A DNA stretch of 64,000 bases, from NCBI GenBank assembly GCA_026724425.1, contig JAIUCV010001105.1:62001-126000 (forward strand). The letters run 5' to 3'. Shown piece after piece: positions 1-10,145 of the stretch; within the stretch, counting starts at the first letter, position 1, and each line of letters opens with the position of its first letter. This DNA is from Erythrophleum ivorense (lineage: Eukaryota; Streptophyta; Magnoliopsida; Fabales; Fabaceae). The notes under the pieces are model-generated. The model did no database searches. It was not told where the DNA came from and saw only the letters and a program-made list of their open reading frames with translations. The translations under genes were made by a program, and so were the position numbers.

Positions 1-1033
1 GGAATGACTAAACTTAAATATTTAAATTACAAGATTACCCTTTAACCTTATTTAACTAATGCAAAATTATGAAAATCCTAATATAGATATATTAAAATTA
101 TTAGATCTAGAAAACATTAATTCTAGAAAAGCAAATAAATATTTTTTTATCTTTTTGTTAGTTTTTAATTATGTTAATATTAGGTATATGACTTTCAATA
201 AGATTAGGATTTTATATATTTATTTTTTATTATTAGAAGTTATCTTTTATTATGATTAAAATTAGGCTTCTATAAATATAAGTCTTTGCATTTGTATTAA
301 TTCAAAATCTAGTATTGAATAATAAGAAATATTTTCAAAATATCTGCATCTCCCTCTCCCTTCTTCCTCTTCTCTTTTTATTTCTTCTACATCTCCCTCC
401 TTTCTTCTATCTTCTCCCTCTCTTCTTCCTTGCTCTAATATCTCCCTACTCTCTTCCTTTCGTGTGTTACATCATTAACCTTATTCAGAATTCACAGCCA
501 ATAACAAAAATTTTAAATAATAACTAATTATCTTGACAATTTTTAATTTGCAAACTAATTGGTCTTGTACAAATATAAAAATAATATAAATAAAATTCAT
601 GTACTATGAATTTTATAACATCATCATTATTATTGCAATATATTATCTAGTTATTATATAGTATGAAAAGAGTTTTTATAAAGATAGCATGGGAAGAAAA
701 TAACTTTTATCTATTTCATTCCATTTATTTTATAATAACTCTCAAACAATAATCAAATGAAATTATTCGATCTCCATGTAAAACTTCCAAAAATAGTACG
801 TTACGTTCAGCTCCACTCCATTCCTTCCTAACCTCCCAAACATATAGCTTAGATTATGCAAACAATGCCTAGCAATTGCAGGCATAAAAAAGTCCCCAAT
901 TTCATAAACTTTACTCCTAATCGTTAATAAATATCCTAGAAAAGAAAAATCATTATGCTGACAGGTGTGGAACCGATAGAACAAGGAATAATACAAATGC
1001 AAACAAATCAACAAAACAAGAACAGGAAACATA
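1..1033. other. AT-rich stretch downstream of SKP1-like exon 1; no second exon found
   Basis: If the SKP1-like gene is intact, this is intron on the minus strand. I looked for the conserved C-terminal half expected of SKP1 exon 2 (the part that binds F-box proteins and ends in a WAFE-like tail) and saw none. Positions 345-470 are strongly pyrimidine-rich on the plus strand. The short open frames here have no recognisable similarity and look like chance. Confidence 0.6.
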
Positions 1034-1039
1034 ACTCAC

Positions 1040-1330
1040 CAGAATGAGATCAAACAGCACAGCCTGGTCAACCCTCACGAACTCAGCATCCCAAGCCTTG
1101 AGATCTTCGTCGGAGGTCTTCTCCTCGGAGTTGGCATCCTCGACGTGCTTCTTGCAGTATTCGATTACCTTGGCCAAGATCTTACTGGTCACGTTAGGCA
1201 AAGGGATGCCGCTGTCAGCGCAAGTGTCTTCGATCATGTGTTTGATTGTCTGTGATTCAAGCGCCACGGCCTCATCAACTTCGAAGGGCTCACCATCAGA
1301 GCTCTTCAGAGTAATTTTCCTCGAAGACAT
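1040..1330 (-). CDS. SKP1-like protein, first exon only (partial gene)
   Basis: This is the N-terminal 97 codons of a SKP1/ASK-type adaptor, which in SCF E3 ubiquitin ligases bridges CUL1 and an F-box protein in nucleus and cytoplasm. Seen: the start at 1,328-1,330 is followed by [16 protein letters not shown], then a SKP1-type BTB/POZ fold with [20 protein letters not shown], an acidic linker, and [20 protein letters not shown]. After the codons for LIL the minus strand reads GTGAGT (1,034-1,039), a consensus splice donor at the place where many plant SKP1 genes carry their intron; the next codons run into unrelated sequence. A full protein of this family has about 155-160 residues, so roughly 60 C-terminal residues are missing. 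Exon 2 is either left of position 1 or lost. No frameshift or stop interrupts the exon, so it may still be functional. Which SKP1 paralogue it is cannot be told. Confidence 0.9.
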
Positions 1331-1457
1331 GATCTAGCAAGAACGATCTTACCCTCTTCGCTGTGAATACGAAAACTAAAATCCCTAACCCTAGCTTTCT
1401 CAGATTCGATATTTCTTTTAGAAAATGTAAAGTATTGGGAGGGCCAGGGCGACGGAA

Positions 1458-1497
1458 TCATTTATTTTTAGAGGTACCCGAAGCACGTGTAATTGGA
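1458..1497 (-). promoter_or_regulatory. Probable core promoter of the SKP1-like gene
   Basis: Reading the minus strand towards the gene there is an inverted CCAAT box (1,492-1,496), a CACGTG G-box (1,484-1,489) and a TATA-like CTAAAAATAAA (about 1,461-1,471). The 5' leader that follows carries a telo-box-like CTAGGGTTAGGG (about 1,384-1,395), common in plant genes active in dividing tissue. Spacing to the start codon allows a leader of roughly 100 bases. Assignment is from motif position only. Confidence 0.5.
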
Positions 1498-1650
1498 TAA
1501 ATTAATTTGGAGGCGATCGTCTGTCATCCGTCCTACAGATCGAAACTAAGAGTCTCGTATGTGGCAGCTATTTATTGGTTTAGGAGGTTTTATTGTTCAA
1601 ATAATCTTATTTTGAGAAGTTTTTACTTTTGGTAAAATTGGTATGAGAAG

Positions 1651-1784
1651 ACTTAGGATTTGGATCTCCTACAATTAATTTTTATAAATTTACTTGAAAG
1701 AAGAAGAAGAAGAAAAAACTTAGGATTTAGATCTTGTACGATTAATTTTTATAAATTTACTAAAAAGAAAAAGAAAAAATATAT
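1651..1784. repeat. Two-copy tandem repeat, 67-bp unit
   Basis: Copy one starts at 1,651 and copy two at 1,718. Both begin ACTTAGGATTT, share AATTAATTTTTATAAATTTACT, split here as AATTAATTTTT and ATAAATTTACT, and end in an AAG/A-rich tract. The copies differ by a few substitutions and by the purine tract, so the duplication is not recent. No coding potential. Confidence 0.75.
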
Positions 1785-2079
1785 GAAATCCTAAAAAAAT
1801 TAGTTGTTAAAATCTTTTAAAAACATCGAGCCACAATGACAAATGCTATTATCTTCCCAATCCCAACAACAATAATCGCTTGATAAAGGATTATTTGAAA
1901 ACGAAGGCGTAATAAAAGCTTTAGTCCAACTTTTTAAAAAACCTATGTCATGATTTATACTTGTTATGAAAAGATTTAATTATTCTAATGGGTTGATGAA
2001 AAATTAGTTCAATGGATACTATAAAAACATAATAATATTTTTTTTCTTAATCTTAAAAAGCCAATGAGCTAGTCACCAC

Positions 2080-5000
2080 ATGGAGGAGATAAAATGAATT
2101 GAAGATAGCTTCACTATCTAGCACTAAGCTTTAGGGGAGTTCAAAGGGCACCAAGCTTCAAGGGAATTTGAAGTTGGTGAGCTTAAAGCATTTTGGAGCA
2201 TGTCGTGGAGATAGAGAGAGGGAGAATGAGATTTGTTTTGTGGTGTCTAATATAACCCCTTTACTTATAATCCATTTATTTATTAATGATTACATAATTA
2301 ATGTGTTGTAAAAGCAAAAATATAAAATTTTGTGGGATTTAAATAAAGAGATCACACATAACTTATAATACTATTTTGTGTATTATCATAACATCAAAAT
2401 GATTACATCATCTTTAAAAGTGTTATTCCTAAGTCAAAACACTATTTAGTTATAACAAGAACTACCATTTACATAAGTATAACAAAAAGAGAAGGTCCAT
2501 GGCTGGCAATAAGACTCTTACTAGCTACATCATCCACCTATCAACTTAAATGGCAAAAAAGGCCAAACCATTTTCGTTGACTGCAATCCATTTCATGTTG
2601 ACAATGACTTAGACCTATCATACTCCTAGCACGTCCATATATACCCAATCAATCTCAACAACAAACTTCACAATCGACATTCTTTTGATATGAATCTAAA
2701 CACATTACCCCAAAAGTGAGAATTTGAAATTCTCAACGAGACATAAATTTTAAAAACGACAATGGTCTATCTACCTTGTATACAAAAAAAATTCTTTCTT
2801 TCTTTGTCTATTTGAGGGAATAGTGAACATACAAAATAATAGCAAGCATGTAAGGCATTACAAGTATTTCAGATGAATATATGCAAAGTACCATTCATGA
2901 AAATATGTTGATGATAAGTATCCTACTTAATAGAAGCATGAGTATAAAATAACATGATTGTGCATAATATGGCACAAAGGGTGCATAACATTCATTTATC
3001 TAGGTAATTATCTTTAATGAAACATAGTTGATCCATTCTTAAAAATGTTAGTCATAGAAAAATGCTTTTAGATATCAAACCAGATATCTCATACTACTTG
3101 ATGTAAGCTTAAATTTTTGAAATCATAAGTGATATACAAAGCATCTTATACAAATTGATGTAAGACCTAGGTTTTCAACATAGTTAAAAGGGAAAAACCA
3201 CTTTCCTTAATCCTGCATATCATACAAAATTAGTACATTTATCCATAACTACAAGCATCACATCAATATCAAGGAATTGTAATTGCAGACTAGAGCATCA
3301 TACTAGTAATCCGAGGCCACATTCATTTCGAAACTTTAATCCTCATGACCCTCTTATAACCTTAATCCTGTAAATGAGGGACTCTAACCCTCCTTTAGGT
3401 ATTAACATTATCAATATTTTTTTATCATCATATAATTGCTCAAATATACAAATCATGGAGATGACTCTGCTACATACAAGAATCATAAGAAACTATAATA
3501 TATCATGAACAAGGGTCAGTGAATCATAACATATATAATATCCAAAGACATTAAAACAATGCATCATAAGCATAATAGATAAAGTAATTGAAACATTCAT
3601 TCATAGGTTACTAGAATAAATTTTAATGGAACCCATTTCGTATTATTATGTCTTTTAGTGGCTTTAGTGTCTTAAAAGTCCACATGTTGTTCCATATCAT
3701 GGTACTTCAATGCTCCAATCATCTATGCATAGGAATTGTTCTAGGTTCAGTCATTCATGCATAAGAATAAAAGTTCCAATAAAGTTACTCAGATTATTGT
3801 GGTCACTCATGTATAGGTATAATTTGTTATTATGTCATCTATGCATAAGGTTCAAAAATATTCCTTTATTCAAGGATTAAGTGACATATTAATTGACTTA
3901 AATCTTTTCGAGTCCTAAAAAAAATTATAAAGTAAACCAATATTACATACAAATAATCAAATAAATACTCAAAGATTCAGAGTATACATAAGCATAAAAA
4001 TTAACATTTTAGTTTTAAAGGATCCACATGGCCAATAAGAGTTTACATAGTTAAGTTGTATGGATTTAGAGTTCAACTTTAGTGAAAAACAAAGAATTTT
4101 ACATGGTTTTGTGATCATTTACATGACCAAGCCATGTTTCCCTGGCTGTGTTGCTTATAAGGGTATAACACAACCCTATGTTGGTGGACACGAGAGGCCT
4201 ATGTCAAGTACCCTTGTTTTATGAAACTTGATATAAATGCTCCCATACTTCATTTTTCAATCAACCAATCTAATCCCAGATTTATTCTATGATTGTTTGG
4301 ACATACAATCATCTAAAAACTAGTTTTACCATGACTAAGTTATACTAATTAAATTCATCTTTCCAAAGTGCAAGTTTTCTACATGATAAACTTTTCCAGG
4401 GTTTATTTAAGTTCATGTTAAGAAGAGGAAGGAGAAATGGAAGGAATCAACAAGTGGTCACCAAAAGCAAATCAAATACTCTATTTCATGAATCTAATTC
4501 CATCAATCATGCGATACCAAGAAGAGGAAGAAGATGAAATGATATAAAGGAAAGGAAGAAGATGGAAATGGAGATAGAAGAGAAGAGAGATACAATTTGC
4601 AAATCTTCAATAAGACTAAGAAAAGTGTCTTACCTAAATCCTTCCCTCCAATTAAGCTTCCTCTTCCTCCCAAGCTTCTTTCCTCTTCTACTTCTTCTCT
4701 TGCTACAACACCCTCTACCCACCTTTGCTCCCACTCTTAACTCTCTTTCACTCCTTGTGTAACTCTCTCTCTATCTCATTCACTCACTTTAGTTTTTCTA
4801 TAGCTTCTCACTATAAAGAAGAAAGAAAGCTAAAGATGGCTTTTTATAAAGAAACGAAAGTCAGTTTATGCCTCCTTGGAGCTTTCTTCCTTTAGTCCTC
4901 ATGGCCGACTTCGTATTGATATTTTTAGAAAGCAAATCATAACTTTGACTTCTTGATATCTGAAATATGGTTAAGATTTTATGAAAGTAATAGTTATGAA

Positions 5001-5480
5001 AAATATTTATATATTGCTACAATCATTTTCAGCTAACCTGATTGTCCAGAATCTATCAAATTTCAAATCTATTTTAGCCCAGTGAAAATTATACTTTGGT
5101 CTCGATTGAAATTATGCTTTTAAACCATCAACTTTTATTAATTATATTTTGATCTCTAAATTTTAACTAATTATTTTTATCTTTCAAATATTTTTTTTCA
5201 TAATTTTATGGTTCTAATTACCTAAGGGATTTATAAGAATTTTTTCTTAGGTATTTATTATTTAATTATTCATTATTAAATAATTTAGAATTATTTTCAA
5301 ATTATTCCTAGAAATTCCTAATGGCCTAAATCAAACTTTCTCATGTTCCTTAATATTTATAATTCCTAAGATTTCTCATCATTTTATTTAAACAACTTCT
5401 ATTATTTATTTAATTTATCCTAAATCACTTTATTTTAATTTAAATAATTTTATCCAAAGAAAAATTTTACATCTAAAGTG
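2080..5480 (-). repeat. LTR-like interspersed repeat, ends not resolved
   Basis: This 3.4-kb block has no coding capacity but has the texture of the long LTRs elsewhere in the window. On the minus strand a good TATA box (TTTATAAAAAGCC, about 4,838-4,850) is followed by a gene-like leader region, and the block begins near a TGTAAAATTT on the minus strand (about 5,472). The left end and a target duplication could not be found, so limits and class are guesses. Comparison with the 42,297-44,454 and 29,461-31,116 LTRs would settle it. Confidence 0.3.
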
Positions 5481-6622
5481 TTAGTTAAAAATCAAAAGGC
5501 TAGACTACAATTTTAAATAATCACTAATCTAATCTTTAATCAAATAAATGGAGTGCACCTTTATTCCAACTAACCGTGTTTGATTGGTTTAGCTATTTAT
5601 TATTTCAATGCACTTTCATAAGTTTACTTGTAGAAATGTTGGTTTTCACATTTTTATAAAGAGAAATCATATAAACTCACACCTAAACTTAAAAGGCCAT
5701 TGAACTTGGTTGAATTTGCGAGTTGAAAGGCAATTGTATCAAGTTAAGAACAAAAGTATATAAGTGTTTCTTTTTTTAAGAAAAAAACTTAGTCTTGTCC
5801 AACATCTACACTACTGGGACATGACTTTTTTTTAGGGTAATGCAACCTAAAATGCACCAAAAGCTACATTTTCCTCAACTAAAAAATACTCATTCGACCT
5901 TCTTTTCAAACTACACAATAGCATGTTAAAACCCTCATTCCTTTTTTCCTCAATGTTATTTGCACTCATGCAAATAATGCTATTCTTTTATTACTTGCTT
6001 TTCTTAACAAGTCACCTTCAATGTTGGTTATAACTTTGTCCGTTAATGTTGGTTTGAGCAAAACACTTAGTGTTAATGGTTGGCAGCTTAGTAGTTTAAG
6101 GGAAACACTTGTTGCTTCTATTAAAACTTCAAAAGGTAAGATGTACCAAATCAACTTACTTGTAGGAATTTTGACATCCTAAATTCCTAATATTTATAGT
6201 GTAAATTTGTTGGAAGTTGATAGTTGAAAGTGACACTAGCATTTACAAGATAGACTTGTGCTAAATTTATTAGGTGTTTATTGTTCTTCTTCTTTTATCC
6301 CTTTTTAAAATCAATAATTAGTTATTAGTGATGTGATTATATATTTTAATAGTTATTTAATAATGTAGGCAAATTCTTGCAAATTTATGTTAAAACAAAC
6401 TCATGAGCTTGATAATCTTAGACTTGACCTTGCAAAAATTGAGCTAAAGAACATAAAGACAGTATGTATTGGAGAAGTGCATTTGGAGCAATTTAGCCTC
6501 AAAGCATATCAATTTTTACATGAAATGTATGAACATGCCAAAAAAGGAACAATTACAAGTTTATGAGCAAAATCATATTGGACTTAATAATGACTTACAA
6601 TCAAGGCAAAATATTGTCAACA
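5481..6622. other. Intergenic, no gene seen
   Basis: AT-rich DNA on the far side of the copia 3' LTR. A 62-codon minus-strand frame at 5,966-6,154 has no recognisable motif and no splice context that makes it an exon. A short stretch near 6,400-6,560 reads open on the plus strand but is not recognisable either. Confidence 0.5.
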
Positions 6623-6892
6623 TGTTGGACAAGTTCATGTAGTTTAATTAAAAGAGCTAATAAAGTAAGAGAATAAAAACTCACACACACAAAAGAGAGA
6701 ACATGTGAGAATATATGAAGAAAAAGGAGAAATTCTTATTTTTCTTGCTAATGTAAAACTAAATACATAAGCCATATACATGCCAAAACTTAGTTAACTT
6801 AAAAAACAAAAACTCCTAATTAGGCTCCTAATTATGCTTCTAATTAGACTCAAATTGTACTACTAATTACTAAATATGAATTATCTACAACA
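6623..6892 (-). mobile_element. 3' LTR of a truncated Ty1/copia element
   Basis: Read on the minus strand the 270-bp segment starts TGTTGTAG and ends GTCCAACA, giving perfect 5-bp terminal inverted repeats TGTTG/CAACA. It is directly preceded by a polypurine tract and lies downstream of reverse transcriptase and RNase H remnants in the same orientation, as expected of a 3' LTR. No partner 5' LTR was found beyond the truncated pol end, so target duplications cannot be checked. Confidence 0.8.
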
Positions 6893-6904
6893 TCCCCTCT
6901 TAAT
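6893..6904 (-). other. Polypurine tract of the copia element
   Basis: The minus strand reads AATTAAGAGGGGA immediately before the LTR start TGTTG. Position and composition match the plus-strand priming site of copia retrotransposons. Confidence 0.75.
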
Positions 6905-6974
6905 TCAAATTTCTCACACCCTTCATCCTTCACCTTCACAAATTACTCCTACTTTAGCGACTTGGAAAAATGTT

Positions 6975-7365
6975 AACAACTTAATTTTCAGGATGGGTGA
7001 TTATTCAACTTAATGATATGACCACATCAAATTAAGTTAGGCCAAGCCAAAAAAGAATTTGTTAATTAAGTCGAGCTAGGCTAACCTGATCTTATTAATT
7101 TAAAAATATTATTTTACAAGAACTTATATAATTTTTTTATTTTTTTAAAGATAAAATGTAATTTTATACGGACTTATATTAATTTTTTTTCAAAGGTCAT
7201 TTTATAATTTTTACTAAAAATTTTAAAAATAAAATAAAAATAAAATAGCAAAACTAACCTAAGAAATTAGCATGGCTTCGCCTAGTGTTCAACCAAACAC
7301 AGTCAAGCACTAAGGTAGGCCAATGGTCGACCCAGCCTGTGTTTGGGCACCCCCAGTCTTTATAC
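6975..7365 (-). repeat. Dispersed repeat inserted in the copia RNase H/3' region
   Basis: RNase H-like reading (to about 7,366) and the last polyprotein codons before the polypurine tract (below about 6,975) are separated by about 390 bp of unrelated sequence. A related copy lies at about 31,970-32,310 on the other strand: both share GTAAAAATTATAAAAT, a run of T/A-rich segments, AATTAATAAGAT and a GGCTTGGCC/GGCCTGGC motif. A 10-bp inverted repeat CCAAACACAG (7,293-7,302) / CTGTGTTTGG (7,337-7,346) lies at its right side. The class is unknown. Confidence 0.45.
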
Positions 7366-8880
7366 TTGCAATGAATAAGTTCAATCATTATTAGTCTAAT
7401 CATGTAGAAAATGGAATCTAGTATCAATGTTCTTGCTTCTTCCTTATTCTTTGCAAGATTGATTGCTAAGACATTATCAACATAAATGATTATATGACCA
7501 TTAACTTCAATATACAATTACTTTAATAAACTCTTTAGTCAAATTGCTTGACAAGAATTAAAGGCTAAAGATACATACTCCACTTTACAAGTTGAAAGTG
7601 CAATAATCTATTATCTCTTGGAAGACCAAGAAAATGCAATAGCTCCATAATTGAAAACATAATTAAAAATAATCCTTCTATCATCAGAAGCTCCTACCCC
7701 ATTGCTATCTGAGTAGCCACAAAGTTCAGTCAAGCTGCCTCTAACTCTATAGTAGTCACCTCTTAATGGATAAAACAAACCATGATCATGAGTCCCCTTC
7801 ACATAACACATGATCCTATTTGCAACCATTAAGTGTGACTATCTCAGTGCTTTCATGAACTTGCTAACTACAATAACAACATAACATATATTCGACCTTG
7901 TACATGTCAAGTACACAAGCCTCTCTGATCATCCTATTGTAGTGTATTGCATCAACACTAGAATCATCTTCTTCCTTTGAAAGTTTGATGCCAACATTTA
8001 TAAGAGGAGGTATTGGATCACAATTTATTATTATGAACTTCTTCAAAAGCTCTTGAGCATACTTAGTTGGGCAAAGAAAATTTCCATCATCTCTTTGAGT
8101 CACCTCAATGCCAAAAAAGTAAGACATGAAATCAATATATGTCATCTCAAACTCAAGCTTGACTTGCCTCTTGAATGAATCAATCATGTTAACACATCTA
8201 ACAGTAACGATTAAATCATCACATAAAGGTACATAATCAAGATATTACCTAAGGTCTTCTTGACTTAAAGAAAGTGCTTAATAGGACACTATTCAAATTT
8301 AATTCTTTAAAAAAAAACTATCAATGGCCTAAGAAGCTTATTTCAACCCATAAAAAGCTTTTTTTCAGCTGACACACCTGTTCTTCATTTCATTTCTTCA
8401 CATAATCAACTTGTTGCTTTACATAAAACTCTTCCTCAAGTTGTCCATTCAAGAAAGCTAAATTGACATCTATTTGATGAATCTTGCAATGCCTTTGTGC
8501 AGCCAAGACAACAACAAAATGCACTATTTTAATGAGTGTAACAAGTGCAAACGCTTCTCCATAGTCAACTCTAGGTCTTTGCTCCACTGACTTCCCCTTT
8601 GTTTTGAATAGCCACTTCACATCAATGGATTTGTGATCAGGGGGTAGTTTGGAGAGCTGTCATGTTTCATTCTTCTCTATGGCCCTTATCTTTTCACCAA
8701 TGGCTTCAATCCATCTTTCATCTCTCACGGCTTCTTCAAATATGACTGGGTCACAATCTACAAATATAGAATAATGTACCAGATCTCTATCGTCATTAAT
8801 GACACTATCAAAGAATATCTCATGATCTCTGCCTGTAAAAGGCTGACTCATTTTGGTAGACTGCTAGAATTTGAGCTAGC
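7366..8880 (-). pseudogene. Ty1/copia polyprotein remnant (RT, RNase H), 5'-truncated
   Basis: Reading right to left on the minus strand, copia pol segments appear in the right order in several frames. They are the pre-RT linker (DLVHYSIFVDCDPVIFEEA, 8,660-8,851), RT finger/palm (VDYGEAFALVTLIKIVHF ... IHQIDVNLAFLNGQLEEE, 8,390-8,620), RT thumb/connection (MSYFFGIEVTQRDDG, YAQELLKKF, 7,864-8,187), a region ending IAFSWSSKR (7,611-7,829), and RNase H (YVDNVLAINLAKN, 7,366-7,517). The catalytic YVDD site survives as bases at 8,215-8,225 but lacks one base, so the frame breaks inside the active site. Gag, protease and integrase are absent; similarity stops near 8,880. The element cannot encode an active polymerase. 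A full copia polyprotein is about 1,300-1,400 residues, so about 40 per cent remains. Confidence 0.88.
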
Positions 8881-8899
8881 TCCTGGGGGCATTAAAGGC

Positions 8900-10080
8900 G
8901 TCTCTTACAGTAAATTTAAAACATCAATAGAACAAGGGTTAAAAAATGAGAAATTAATATTAATTATGAAAATTTACATTTATATAATATTAATTATGAA
9001 AATAAATAATTAAAACATTATATTACAACAAATTTCATTTATGAAAAATAGAAACAGGGTTAAAAATGAGAAATTAATTTAAAAGTATAAATTATTATAT
9101 ATAATATAAAATTGTTAGTATATAGTCGATTTGTTTTTTTTTTTTTGTGAAATTATATAGAATTGATTTTGATCACCTCGAGTTATACTGAATTCTTAGT
9201 TACTTTCTGTTCTTCTGTATGTAGAATTTGAAGTTGTTCAGAAGAATGAGTTGATTTTATTGCACGAAGGCAACCTTTGCTGGAACTCAGGATGGAACAC
9301 GATGCAATTGGCCATCGGTCTTCCCAGGAAGTGACCTCAATACTATCCCTCGACATATGAGGTGGAACCGATGTTATTCAAGATATGCAAACCATCCTCG
9401 CTTAGGTTCGATTTTGGAAGGGCTATACTAATGATTTTCACGCTTATGTTTTGAAATCTCATATTAGAGACCTGGTTCCCTATTCAGCACTCCTTAATCC
9501 TGGAAGTACTGACGCTGTAATACTGTTTTCATTCAATTAAAAAAAAAAACTGGCATTCATTCAAAGTATTATTCCAAGACCTCAAATGTATGCAGTGATA
9601 TACTCAGCAACTGTGGAGGGAGATCTTGACCTCCAACCGAAAGAGAAACTTTGAAGGAACATCTACCAAATGCAACCGGGACGTAAATATGGCGAAAATA
9701 CTAATAAGCAGTCAAGAGGTTATATAAATTGTAGTTGCATGAACTTTGTGCAATAATATTTAATGGAGCGTGGGGAGATTGGGGTCCGTGAAGCTTTAAT
9801 GAATCAGTGAAAAGAAAGTGATACTTAATTCCCACAAAAAGATCGTGACAAAAATTACTAACAAATTAACTCTATAGCAATATTACATCAGGAGGAAAAA
9901 AAATGTAAGGTTTATGATACACCATCAGCTAAATCGAGAAGATAAAAAAAGGTACTTTACATATGGGTGACTGATGCAAGGTGAAACCAAAATACATACT
10001 TTCCCAGTAACAGCTGCAAAAGCCGATTGCCTCTATTTAAAATGGCCTTCAAGGAACCTGAAATCCCTAACCAACCAAAT
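8900..10080. other. Intergenic, one exon-like segment of unknown origin
   Basis: 8,900-9,220 is AT-rich and non-coding. From about 9,223 to 9,500 the base composition becomes gene-like: after an acceptor-like TATGTAG the plus strand reads open for about 35 codons (including LILLHEGNLCWNSGWNT) to a stop near 9,337, and mixed composition continues to about 9,800. I do not recognise the protein. It may be a remnant 3' exon or the 3' untranslated region of a neighbour. Confidence 0.35.
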
Positions 10081-10095
10081 GACAACTGACCTTTG

Positions 10096-10145
10096 TTACT
10101 CAAGATTCCATGTACTGTGATTACTCAAGATTCCATGTACTGTGA
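10096..10145 (-). repeat. Perfect 25-bp tandem duplication across the MCA stop codon
   Basis: Two identical 25-bp copies (10,096-10,120 and 10,121-10,145) lie head to tail. The right copy contains the last codons (Q-Y-M-E-S) and the TGA stop at 10,125-10,127. The left copy repeats the same bases as 3' untranslated sequence. The duplication therefore does not change the protein, and its perfection suggests it is recent. Confidence 0.92.

Noticed and set aside
763..1032. 89-codon minus-strand frame as SKP1 exon 2
   Set aside because: It lacks the conserved SKP1 C-terminal sequence and ending; it overlaps what the splice donor defines as intron.
9381..9420. Possible tRNA B box (GGTTCGATTTT)
   Set aside because: Consensus is incomplete and no A box or cloverleaf can be drawn around it.
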